A DNA stretch of 64,000 bases from the NCBI RefSeq assembly GCF_021044795.1, contig NZ_JAJNOP010000010.1. One strand, given 5' to 3'. The notes below the pieces were generated by a model. That model was not told where the DNA came from. It searched no databases and saw only the letters and a list, made by a program, of their open reading frames with translations. Within the stretch, counting starts at the first letter, position 1, and the number at the start of each line of letters is the position of its first letter. Source of the stretch: Acidaminococcus hominis (GTDB lineage Bacteria; Bacillota; Negativicutes; Acidaminococcales; Acidaminococcaceae). Below, piece after piece: positions 25,201-32,577 of the stretch. The position numbers were made by a program, and so were the translations under genes.

Positions 25201-25219
25201 TGTTACCTATATAGTAACA
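25201..25219. promoter_or_regulatory. Candidate operator upstream of dfx
   Basis: The inverted repeat TGTTAC-N7-GTAACA lies about 60 bases upstream of the superoxide reductase start, overlapping a weak -10 (TACTAT). The binding protein is unknown. Confidence 0.45.
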
Positions 25220-25287
25220 CAAAATGAAGGTTTTTACCACAGATTTCTATTTCTTAATAAATGTTCTTATTTATACACAACTATATA

Positions 25288-25752
25288 TTACCGGTTCCGA
25301 TCCTTCATGGCCCGGTCAATATCCCGCTTGGCAGCCCGCTCCGCCATGTCCCGGCGCTTGTCATAGATTTTTTTACCGGTAGCCAGGGCCAGCTTGCATT
25401 TCACCAGGCCATGGGAAAAGTACAGCTGCAGGGGGACCAAGGTAAACCCTCTTTCCTTGGTCTTGCCAATGAGCTTTTGGATTTCCCGCTTGTGCATGAG
25501 CAGCTTCCGGTCCCGCAGGGGTTCATGGTTAAAGATGTTCCCGTGGTCATAGGGGCTAATATGCAGATTATACAAATAGACCTCGCAGGTTTTGGTAATG
25601 GCCGCGTAAGCGTCCTTCAGATTGGCTTTCCCCTGGCGCAGGGATTTCACCTCTGTGCCGGTCAGGACAATGCCTGTTTCATAGGTCTCGTGGATATTGT
25701 AATCATGCCTTGCTTTTCTGTTTTCGGCTATGACCTTCACCGTTTTTTCCAT
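25288..25752 (-). CDS. smpB: SsrA-binding protein
   Basis: A 154-residue SmpB that works with tmRNA to rescue stalled ribosomes. It contains NRKARHDYNIHETYETGIVL, EVKSLRQGKANLKDAY and the basic C-terminal tail (KKIYDKRRDMAERAAKRDIDR) that enters the mRNA channel. The start has GGAGG seven bases upstream, located inside the last codons of rnr. The tmRNA gene is not in the window. Confidence 0.96.
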   Translation of the reverse strand: MEKTVKVIAENRKARHDYNIHETYETGIVLTGTEVKSLRQGKANLKDAYAAITKTCEVYLYNLHISPYDHGNIFNHEPLRDRKLLMHKREIQKLIGKTKERGFTLVPLQLYFSHGLVKCKLALATGKKIYDKRRDMAERAAKRDIDRAMKDRNR

Positions 25753-28153
25753 GTCGATTCCTCCGTCTTCTTCTGCCGCCGTTGGTGGATTTACCCTGCT
25801 CTAGCGGGGCCTTGGTACTGGTGGGGCTATTGGACGTATTTTGACCCTGGGCTGCATTGCCGCCCTTCTTCTTGCGTCTTCTCTTTCTCTTGTGCTTCTT
25901 GTCTCCGGCGGGAGCCTCTCCGGCAATCAGGTCCTTCTTATCCAGCGCACCGCCGGTCTGGCGTTTTTCCTTCTTCTTGCTCTGCCGGGTCAGGTCCTGA
26001 CGCATCCGGGACAGCTGGTATTCCGGCATCCCGGCCAGTACAAAGTCGATTTTCCGTTCGGCCACGTTCACCTGGAGCACCTGAATCTTTACAGTATCCC
26101 CCAAACGGTACCGATGGCCCAAATGCTCACCAATCAGGGCATACTGCCCTTCCAGATATTCATAGTAATCATCGGTCAGACTGGAAATATGCACCAGTCC
26201 TTCCACCCCATTGGCCAATTCCACAAAGAAGCCAAAGGAGGAAACCCCGGAAATGGTTCCTTCAAATTCCTGGTCCACAAACTGGAGCATATATTCCGCC
26301 ATTTTAAGATCTACCGTCTGGCGTTCCGCTTCAATGGCCGCCCGCTCCCGGGTGGAGCAATGGGTGGAAATCAGCGCCAGCTTGGCCGTTCTTTCTTCCG
26401 CTTCTTCCCGGGACAGACGCTTGCCGGACAGCTGCTCCCGCAGCAGCCGGTGCACCATCAAGTCCGGATAACGGCGGATGGGCGAAGTAAAGTGGGTATA
26501 GTAGGTAGCAGCCAGGCCAAAGTGCCCAATGTTTTCCGGCTGGTACACGGCCTGTTTCATGCTCCGGAGAGCTACCGTAGAAATCAGCCGTTCTTCCGGC
26601 TTGCCTGCCACCTTTTCCAAAGCCTTGGCCAAGGTCTTGGGTTTGATATCGTCTTCGTCAATTTTCAGGGTGACCCCAAAGACGCTCATCAGCTTGGCCA
26701 GGTCCGTAATCTTGTCCCGGTCCGGCACATCGTGCACCCGGTAGATAAAAGGCCGTTTCTTTTTGGCCATATGGGCAGCCACCGTTTCGTTGGCCGCCAG
26801 CATGAATTCCTCAATCATCATTTCCGCAATGGAGCGGATCCGCTGCTTGATTTCAATGGGGTGCTTCTTTTCGTCCAGGATCACCTTTTGTTCCGGCAGC
26901 TCAAAGTTGATGGAGCCCCGTTTTTCCCGGCGCTTCTTGAGTACCTTGCTGAGTTCTGCCATGGTTTCCAGCATGGGAACGATATCCTGGTACTTTTTCC
27001 GCAGTTCAGGATCCTGTTCCACCAGAATATCCCGGACATCATCGTAGTTCATCCGGTGCAGGGAATTGATGACCGCAGGGGCAATCTCATAGCTCAGAAG
27101 CTTACCGGTTTTCCCGTCCAGGAGCATTTCGCAGCTCATGGTCAGCCGGTCTTCCCCTTCGTTCAGGCTGCAAATGCCATTGGAAAGTTCCACCGGCAGC
27201 ATGGGCAGTACCCGGTCCACCAGGTATACGCTGGTACCCCGCTCGTAGGCTTCGTTGTCCAGGGCCGTATGGGGATGAACGTAATAGCTGACGTCGGCAA
27301 TGTAGACCCCCAGGAAGTAGTTGTCCCCCTGTTTTTCCACGTACACAGCGTCATCCAGGTCCTTGGCATCTACCCCGTCAATGGTGATGATGCTCCAGTC
27401 TCGGCGGTCCTTCCGGTTTTCAATTTCCTTGGGTTTGATTTTCTTTTCCACCTGCTGGGCGGCTTCCTGGACCTTGGCTGGGAATTCCGTGGGCAGGTCG
27501 TTGTCCTTGATAATGGACAGGATTTCCAGCCCGATGTCCCCCTGCTTGCCCAGGATTTCTACAATCTTACCCTCAGCATTCCGACGTTCATCCGGCCAGG
27601 TAGTAATTTCCACCACTACTTTTTCCTTATCCTTGGCACCGTTAAAATCTCTCCGGCGCACATAGATATCCCGGGAAATCCGTTTGTTGTCCGGAATTAC
27701 AAAGGCAAATTCCTTGGACTTGGAGAAGGTTCCTACCAGCTTGTGGTGGGCCCGCTTCAAAATCCGGATAACCTTCCCTTCCAGGCGTCCGTCAAAGCTG
27801 CTTTTGGACACCCGGGCCATGACCGTATCGCCGTCCATGGCCCCGGACAGGGAATTGGCCGGAACAAACAGGTCCGGGTCCCCATTTTTCACCAGGGGCA
27901 CCACAAAGCCAAAGCCCTTGCTGGTAACCTGGCAGCGGCCCGTAACCAGGCCCATAGCCTGAGGCAGCCCGAAGGTATCAAAACGGGTGCGTACAATTAC
28001 CCCGTTTTCTTCCAGGTCCTTCATGACCTCCTCATACAGGTCCTGATCCTTGTCCGAAAGGGCAATGGCACCTTGCAGGTCGTCCGCCGACAGGGGGGCA
28101 GGGTTAGCGGTCATATACGCAGTAATTTGTTCTTCCAGTTCTTTTCTATTCAT
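25703..28153 (-). CDS. rnr: Ribonuclease R
   Basis: A 3'-5' exoribonuclease of ~816 residues. Order: N-terminal helix-turn-helix, two cold-shock domains (GFGFVVP, EFAFVIP), the RNB catalytic domain (TIDGVDAKDLDDAVYVE with metal-binding Asp residues; FTSPIRRYPDLMVHR), an S1 domain (FEGTISGVSSFGFFVELANGVEGLVHIS) and a very basic, low-complexity tail. The start at 28153 has GAGGAG and overlaps the preceding stop. Its last ~16 codons overlap smpB in another frame. Confidence 0.96.
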   Translation of the reverse strand: MNRKELEEQITAYMTANPAPLSADDLQGAIALSDKDQDLYEEVMKDLEENGVIVRTRFDTFGLPQAMGLVTGRCQVTSKGFGFVVPLVKNGDPDLFVPANSLSGAMDGDTVMARVSKSSFDGRLEGKVIRILKRAHHKLVGTFSKSKEFAFVIPDNKRISRDIYVRRRDFNGAKDKEKVVVEITTWPDERRNAEGKIVEILGKQGDIGLEILSIIKDNDLPTEFPAKVQEAAQQVEKKIKPKEIENRKDRRDWSIITIDGVDAKDLDDAVYVEKQGDNYFLGVYIADVSYYVHPHTALDNEAYERGTSVYLVDRVLPMLPVELSNGICSLNEGEDRLTMSCEMLLDGKTGKLLSYEIAPAVINSLHRMNYDDVRDILVEQDPELRKKYQDIVPMLETMAELSKVLKKRREKRGSINFELPEQKVILDEKKHPIEIKQRIRSIAEMMIEEFMLAANETVAAHMAKKKRPFIYRVHDVPDRDKITDLAKLMSVFGVTLKIDEDDIKPKTLAKALEKVAGKPEERLISTVALRSMKQAVYQPENIGHFGLAATYYTHFTSPIRRYPDLMVHRLLREQLSGKRLSREEAEERTAKLALISTHCSTRERAAIEAERQTVDLKMAEYMLQFVDQEFEGTISGVSSFGFFVELANGVEGLVHISSLTDDYYEYLEGQYALIGEHLGHRYRLGDTVKIQVLQVNVAERKIDFVLAGMPEYQLSRMRQDLTRQSKKKEKRQTGGALDKKDLIAGEAPAGDKKHKRKRRRKKKGGNAAQGQNTSNSPTSTKAPLEQGKSTNGGRRRRRNRHGKNGEGHSRKQKSKA

Positions 28154-28553
28154 GCTTCTCCTCATACATCAGCTTGGCATCAGCCTCGGCGGCAATGGTC
28201 CCGTCCTCCCGGACCACCTGCCCCGTCATTTCCAGCAGAATGCCCTTGCGCTTCTTGACTTTGGTGATGATGGAGATTTTTTCCCCAATCAGAACCGGCT
28301 GACGGAAGCGCACCTCCAGCCGTGCCGTATAGGCCACCCGATGTTCATATAAATAAGGGTAATTCCCCATGGTTTCGTCCAGCAGCGTGGAAATAAGGCC
28401 TCCATGCATCCGGCCATCATAGCTTTGGTGCACCGGCTGGGGAACAAAGCTGGCATAGCAGCCTTCCTCGTCCACCTTGAAATGCATATGCAGGCCAATG
28501 GGGTTGTCCTTGCCGCAGCCAAAACACAGGGTATCACGATCTGCGAGATTCAT
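28146..28553 (-). CDS. Hotdog-fold thioesterase (PaaI-like)
   Basis: A 135-residue acyl-CoA thioesterase-like protein with HQSYDGRMHGGLISTLLDETMG, the PaaI active-site signature. It starts with CFGCGKDNPIGLHM, common in this subgroup. Substrate unknown. It overlaps the esterase by 20 bases and rnr by 8 bases, so it is embedded in the secG-rnr-smpB operon. Confidence 0.88.
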   Translation of the reverse strand: MNLADRDTLCFGCGKDNPIGLHMHFKVDEEGCYASFVPQPVHQSYDGRMHGGLISTLLDETMGNYPYLYEHRVAYTARLEVRFRQPVLIGEKISIITKVKKRKGILLEMTGQVVREDGTIAAEADAKLMYEEKHE

Positions 28554-29295
28554 ATTTTTTATCCTCCAAAAAATGCAAAATGCTTTGATAAATTTTTTCC
28601 CGGCCCTTGTAGAGGGTCATTACGTGCCGGGCCTTGGGCACCCACAGCAGCTTTTTCTTCCGGGAAGAAACGTGTGCATACAGGTAGCGGGCACTCTCCG
28701 GCCGCACCGTGTGGTCCGTGCGGGACTGGATAATGAGCAGCGGCACCTGGACCTTCCGGAGCCAGCGCCCCTTGCACAGGAGCAGCAGCCATTCCAGCTG
28801 GTGAATGCCAAAAAGGGGCATACAGGAATAGGCCACATTGTACCGTTCCGGGGCATCAATTTCCCGAGGGTGCTTGGGCAACGCCCAGGCCTTCTGCCGG
28901 TCCGCCAGCCACAAAAAGTGGATGCGCCAGTCGTAGAGATAAATAGGGGTGGAAATCAGCACCAGCCGGTCCACCTGGGGCAGGGTACCGGCGTACACAG
29001 CCAAAAGCCCGCCCATGGACAGTCCAATGACCGTTACCTCCCGGCATTGGTGCTTCAGCTTTTCTACTGCTTCCCGCACCTGGTCCAGCCACTCCGGATA
29101 CGTTACTTTTGTCAGCTCCCGGGGATCCGTACCATGGCCGGCCAGCCGCAGGCCATACACCGTATAGCCGTGCTGGTGCAGGGTCTCTCCCAGTTCCCGC
29201 AGCTCCGCAGGGGTTCCGGTAAACCCATGGACCAAAAGTACGGCCCGCTGGTTATTTCCTTCCCAGTAGTAGCTTTCTGCTCCGGGCATCACCAT
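28534..29295 (-). CDS. est: Alpha/beta-hydrolase, carboxylesterase type
   Basis: A ~253-residue hydrolase: oxyanion HGFTGTP, nucleophile elbow GLSMGGLLA (Ser), Asp in IIQSRTDHTV and His in PKARHVMTL. It resembles the thermostable carboxylesterases (Est30 group) that often sit next to secG and rnr in Firmicutes. The start MVMPGAES at 29295 has GGGAGG nine bases upstream. An upstream hairpin with a T-run may partly separate it from secG. Confidence 0.88.
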   Translation of the reverse strand: MVMPGAESYYWEGNNQRAVLLVHGFTGTPAELRELGETLHQHGYTVYGLRLAGHGTDPRELTKVTYPEWLDQVREAVEKLKHQCREVTVIGLSMGGLLAVYAGTLPQVDRLVLISTPIYLYDWRIHFLWLADRQKAWALPKHPREIDAPERYNVAYSCMPLFGIHQLEWLLLLCKGRWLRKVQVPLLIIQSRTDHTVRPESARYLYAHVSSRKKKLLWVPKARHVMTLYKGREKIYQSILHFLEDKKYESRRS

Positions 29296-29331
29296 GCCGC
29301 CACACCTCCCGTTCCCTATTTTGGTACGCAA

Positions 29332-29361
29332 AAAGGGCATTACCTGCAAAAGGCAATGCCA
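29332..29361 (-). terminator. Terminator or attenuator between secG and est
   Basis: GGCATTGCC-TTTTGCA-GGTAATGCC (9 bp, one G-T) followed by CTTTTTG on the minus strand. It may lower expression of the downstream genes relative to secG. Confidence 0.65.
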
Positions 29362-29397
29362 CAGTGCGCTCTCATATACAAATTCAGTCGCCGTAAA

Positions 29398-29622
29398 TTA
29401 CTGGATACGGGCAATGACCACATTGATAATGGCAAAAGCCAAACCCAGACCTACTGTAAAACGGGACAGTGCTTCGTCCATGTCTGTCGGTTTGCCGCCA
29501 AACAGGGATTCGCCGCCGCCCAGGCCGCTGAAACCTGCACTTTTCCCAGACTGCAATAAAATAGAAATCATCATAAGAACGCTGACGATGACATCCAGTA
29601 CCATCAAAATATTTAAAGCCAC
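29398..29622 (-). CDS. secG: Preprotein translocase subunit SecG
   Basis: A 74-residue protein with two transmembrane helices (ILMVLDVIVSVLMMISILL and TVGLGLAFAIINVVI) joined by the glycine-rich SGLGGGESLFGG loop, diagnostic of SecG. It associates with SecYE. The GTG at 29622 is chosen because GGAGG lies eight bases upstream. It is first in secG-est-hotdog-rnr-smpB. Confidence 0.93.
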   Translation of the reverse strand: MALNILMVLDVIVSVLMMISILLQSGKSAGFSGLGGGESLFGGKPTDMDEALSRFTVGLGLAFAIINVVIARIQ

Positions 29623-29652
29623 AGGTATTCCCTCCACACTCTAGATTGTATT

Positions 29653-29681
29653 ATTGTAACATAAAGGAGCACCAGTGACAA
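29653..29681 (-). promoter_or_regulatory. Promoter of secG operon
   Basis: TTGTCA (29676-29681) and TACAAT (29653-29658) are separated by 17 bases, about 30 bases upstream of secG. Confidence 0.75.
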
Positions 29682-29727
29682 CCATTCCCGGCACATTTAC
29701 CCAAGCTTTACCTAAAAAAGCTTCTCG

Positions 29728-31002
29728 TTAGGAGAATTGCACCGTGAAGGTAATGACGCCCTTGTCAAAGGTCACCTTCAGTTGGCCGCCCAACAGATTC
29801 ATCACTTCTTCTGCCATGGAAAGCCCAATGCCGTAGCCGGCCTTCTTGGAATTATGGGACTCGTCTCCCCGGTAGAACCGCTCGAAGAAATGGTTGTAGT
29901 CCACCCCTTCTCCTTCCTTGTAACTGTTGGAAACAGCGGCCTTAAAGCCATGCTTGCCGTTTCGGGTCAGCACAGCCCAAATGGTCCCCTCATCATCACA
30001 GTACTTGGCCGCGTTGTCCATGAGAATGGTGAACACCTCATAGAGATATTTTTCCTCTGAGAGGGCCCGAATATCCGGGGGGATATCCAGCACCAGCTTT
30101 TTCTTTTCCCCTTCCACCAGGGGCGAAAAGGCCTTCACTGCATCTGTAAAAAGGGCGGACACGTCCACATCTTTCAGGGTCAAACTGGACTGGCTCTTTT
30201 CCCCCATTTTGGCCAGCATGATCAGCTCGTTGATCAGCCGGGTCAGCCGCTTGACCTGCATCAGGATGTTGTCCGTCCACTGGCTTTTCCCGTTGAGCAG
30301 TTCCATGGCCTCTGCATTGGCAGAAATAATGGCAATGGGGGTTTTTAGCTCATGCCCGGCATTGGTGATAAACCGCTTTTGGTTCTCCATATTTTCCACA
30401 AAGGGCTGAATGGCAAAATTGCACAAAAAGCTCAGCACCAAGATGTACAGCAGCACGCAGATAAGCCCAAAGCGCACCGAGTAGCGCATAAAGGCTTCCA
30501 CCGCAGCCACATCCCGGGTGCAGTCCATCACTACTACCATATAGTCCCCGCCAGGCTGGGGGGAAACCAAAGAGGCATAGCTGGCCCGTTCTTTTTTAAA
30601 CACGCCCTGCTTTTGTTGGTTCTCCAGCACCTTGTCAATGACTTCCAGGGCTTCCTGCTGGTCAAAGGCAGAAATGTTGGTCAGGTTCAGCTGGGTGACC
30701 TTGCCGTTGGTTTCATCCACAAAGGCGCTGAAATATCGGGTCTGGTGGGCAAATTCCGGGGTATTGTTGTACCATTCCGGGTCATTGAGCCAGCTGCTCC
30801 AGCTTTCCGAAGGCAGCGGAATCTGGTGGGCCGGCATCATACCGCCGTTTTGGGCAATGACGTTCAGGAGGGTGGTCACTTCTGATTCCATCTTCATATA
30901 GCTGATGACGTTGATGAGGCCCAGAGCTCCTGTCAGGATAATCACCACGGCAATCAGCGCCATGAGAATGAATTTCCGCCGCAGCCGGTGCACCATATTC
31001 AT
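29728..31002 (-). CDS. Sensor histidine kinase
   Basis: A 424-residue membrane kinase. TM1 is at about 12-34, followed by an extracytoplasmic sensor of ~140 residues and TM2 at about 175-197. The dimerisation helix has the phospho-acceptor His217 in NAGHELKTPIAI. The ATPase domain has N-box LMDNAAKYCDD and G2 AGYGIGLSM. No clear HAMP domain is visible. It is the last gene of an operon with its OmpR-type regulator and an alarmone synthetase. The signal is unknown. Confidence 0.92.
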   Translation of the reverse strand: MNMVHRLRRKFILMALIAVVIILTGALGLINVISYMKMESEVTTLLNVIAQNGGMMPAHQIPLPSESWSSWLNDPEWYNNTPEFAHQTRYFSAFVDETNGKVTQLNLTNISAFDQQEALEVIDKVLENQQKQGVFKKERASYASLVSPQPGGDYMVVVMDCTRDVAAVEAFMRYSVRFGLICVLLYILVLSFLCNFAIQPFVENMENQKRFITNAGHELKTPIAIISANAEAMELLNGKSQWTDNILMQVKRLTRLINELIMLAKMGEKSQSSLTLKDVDVSALFTDAVKAFSPLVEGEKKKLVLDIPPDIRALSEEKYLYEVFTILMDNAAKYCDDEGTIWAVLTRNGKHGFKAAVSNSYKEGEGVDYNHFFERFYRGDESHNSKKAGYGIGLSMAEEVMNLLGGQLKVTFDKGVITFTVQFS

Positions 31003-31014
31003 TGCAGCACCTCC

Positions 31015-31698
31015 TTAGCTGGCCTGGGACACGGGTTTCAGGGTAAAGGAGCCGCCCTGACTTCCGTCAATTTTCAAATTGCCCCCAATGGCCTTCAGTT
31101 TTTCCCGCAGATAGGAAATGTAGATCCACACAATCCCCGGATCTTCCTGCTTTTCTTCTTGCCACACGTGCTCCAGCAGCTGCTGGGTGGGACAGGGCTT
31201 TCCCGCATGGACCATCAGGTACCGCATCAGCTGGGTTTCCTTGGGTGACAGCCGGACCGCACTGCGGCTGGACAGTTCCCCTTCCCCGCAGTTTAGGGTC
31301 ACGGACCCAGCAGTTAGTTTTTCCGGATTGAATTCACTCTGGCGGCGGGTCAAAGAACGGATCCGGGCCAGCAGTTCGCCCATAGCAAAGGGTTTCGTCA
31401 GATAATCATCTGCCCCGGCATCCAGGCCCAGAATCTTGTCGTCCACTTCCGCCTTGGCCGTCAGCATAATTACCGGGGTGGTATCCCCCGTGGCCCGGAT
31501 TTCCTCCAGGGCCGTAATGCCATCTTTTACCGGCATCATAATATCAAAAACCATGCAATCGTATAAATTTTTGCTGGCCTTGTCCACCGCTTCCTGTCCG
31601 TTGGCCGCCAAATCCACCTCATGACCCTGATGGGTCAAAATGGCCTGGACCGCCATGGACATGGCCTTCTCGTCTTCTGCCAATAAGATTTTGCTCAC
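31015..31698 (-). CDS. OmpR-family response regulator
   Basis: A 227-residue regulator. The receiver has acidic Glu8/Asp9, phospho-acceptor Asp52 (CMVFDIMMPVKDG), Thr in IMLTAKA and Lys in YLTKPFAMGE. The winged-helix DNA-binding domain is at about 130-227 (LSPKETQLMRYLM, IYISYLREKL). Its ATG overlaps the stop of the upstream alarmone synthetase (ATGA), and the kinase follows after 12 bases. Confidence 0.94.
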   Translation of the reverse strand: MSKILLAEDEKAMSMAVQAILTHQGHEVDLAANGQEAVDKASKNLYDCMVFDIMMPVKDGITALEEIRATGDTTPVIMLTAKAEVDDKILGLDAGADDYLTKPFAMGELLARIRSLTRRQSEFNPEKLTAGSVTLNCGEGELSSRSAVRLSPKETQLMRYLMVHAGKPCPTQQLLEHVWQEEKQEDPGIVWIYISYLREKLKAIGGNLKIDGSQGGSFTLKPVSQAS

Positions 31699-32342
31699 TG
31701 GTTTTCTTCCTCTCCTTCCGGTTCTTCCTGAAGCAGGTTCCGGATGGTCTGCATGGCCAGGTCGCAGGCCGCCAGTTCATCCGCGCAGCGCTTCAGTTCT
31801 TGTCCAATCAGGGCTGCATTTTTAATGTGATGCTTGTATTTCATCTGGTGTTCCAGGCTGGCCCAGGAATCCATGGCAATGGTGCGCAGCTGGATTTCCG
31901 CATAAAACTTCCCAGGCTGGTTGCCGTCCACATCCCGGAACGGCTCCTCCAATTCCAGAATCATATGGTAGGACCGGTATCCATTGGGTTTTACATTGTG
32001 GATATAATCCTTTTCCTGGATCACCTTGCAGCCAGGAATCTGCTTGATGTAGTCAATATTTAACTTGATATCGTGCAAAAAGCGGCACACAATCCGGAGC
32101 CCAATGGCATCCCGAAGCTCCACCAGGGCAGAATGCGCATTCACCGGCAGCCCTTTCCGCCGGCATTTTTCTTCCATACTGTCCACGCTTTTGATCCGGT
32201 AGATCAGGTGCTCATAGGCCATCTCTCCGCTGCGCTGCTTTTCCACTTGGTTATACTTTTCAATCTGGTGAACCAAGTCCGTCTGGACCGTTTCCAGGAC
32301 AGGAAGCCAGTCCCCGTAGGCATCTCCACTTGCTGTGATCAC
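31695..32342 (-). CDS. Small alarmone synthetase (RelA/SpoT domain)
   Basis: A 215-residue single-domain (p)ppGpp synthetase of the RelQ/RelP type, without hydrolase, TGS or ACT domains. Substrate-binding motifs include RDAIGLRIVCRF, NGYRSYHMIL and AEIQLRTIAMDSWASLEHQ. A GTG start at 32342 follows GGAGG by nine bases. Being first in an operon with a two-component system suggests linked control of alarmone level and an envelope signal; that link is inference. Confidence 0.9.
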   Translation of the reverse strand: MITASGDAYGDWLPVLETVQTDLVHQIEKYNQVEKQRSGEMAYEHLIYRIKSVDSMEEKCRRKGLPVNAHSALVELRDAIGLRIVCRFLHDIKLNIDYIKQIPGCKVIQEKDYIHNVKPNGYRSYHMILELEEPFRDVDGNQPGKFYAEIQLRTIAMDSWASLEHQMKYKHHIKNAALIGQELKRCADELAACDLAMQTIRNLLQEEPEGEEENQ

Positions 32343-32514
32343 CTTTCGTTTCCTCCTTCAGGGGTACAAACCGTAACCTATTCTTTTACTATTGTAACAT
32401 ATTTGCCATGAAGGAAAAATGAAAAATCCGTGTGTGGGAAGAGGAAGCGTCAAGGGGCGTTTGGTTTCTTCAACACTAACGTTCAGGTCCCCACCCATTC
32501 CCCAGATTTCACAC

Positions 32515-32561
32515 AAAAAAGCATTTCTCCAGAACCTGTCTGATCTGGAGAAATGCTTTTT
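32515..32561. terminator. Bidirectional terminator after autotransporter gene
   Basis: GCATTTCTCCAGA (32521-32533) and TCTGGAGAAATGC (32543-32555) form a 13-bp stem flanked by A/T runs on both sides. Confidence 0.88.
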
Positions 32562-32577
32562 TCACCTTAGTTCACAT

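Noticed and set aside
25841..28258. A long plus-strand open frame opposite rnr.
   Set aside because: Antisense shadow; the minus strand encodes a complete RNase R with all motifs.
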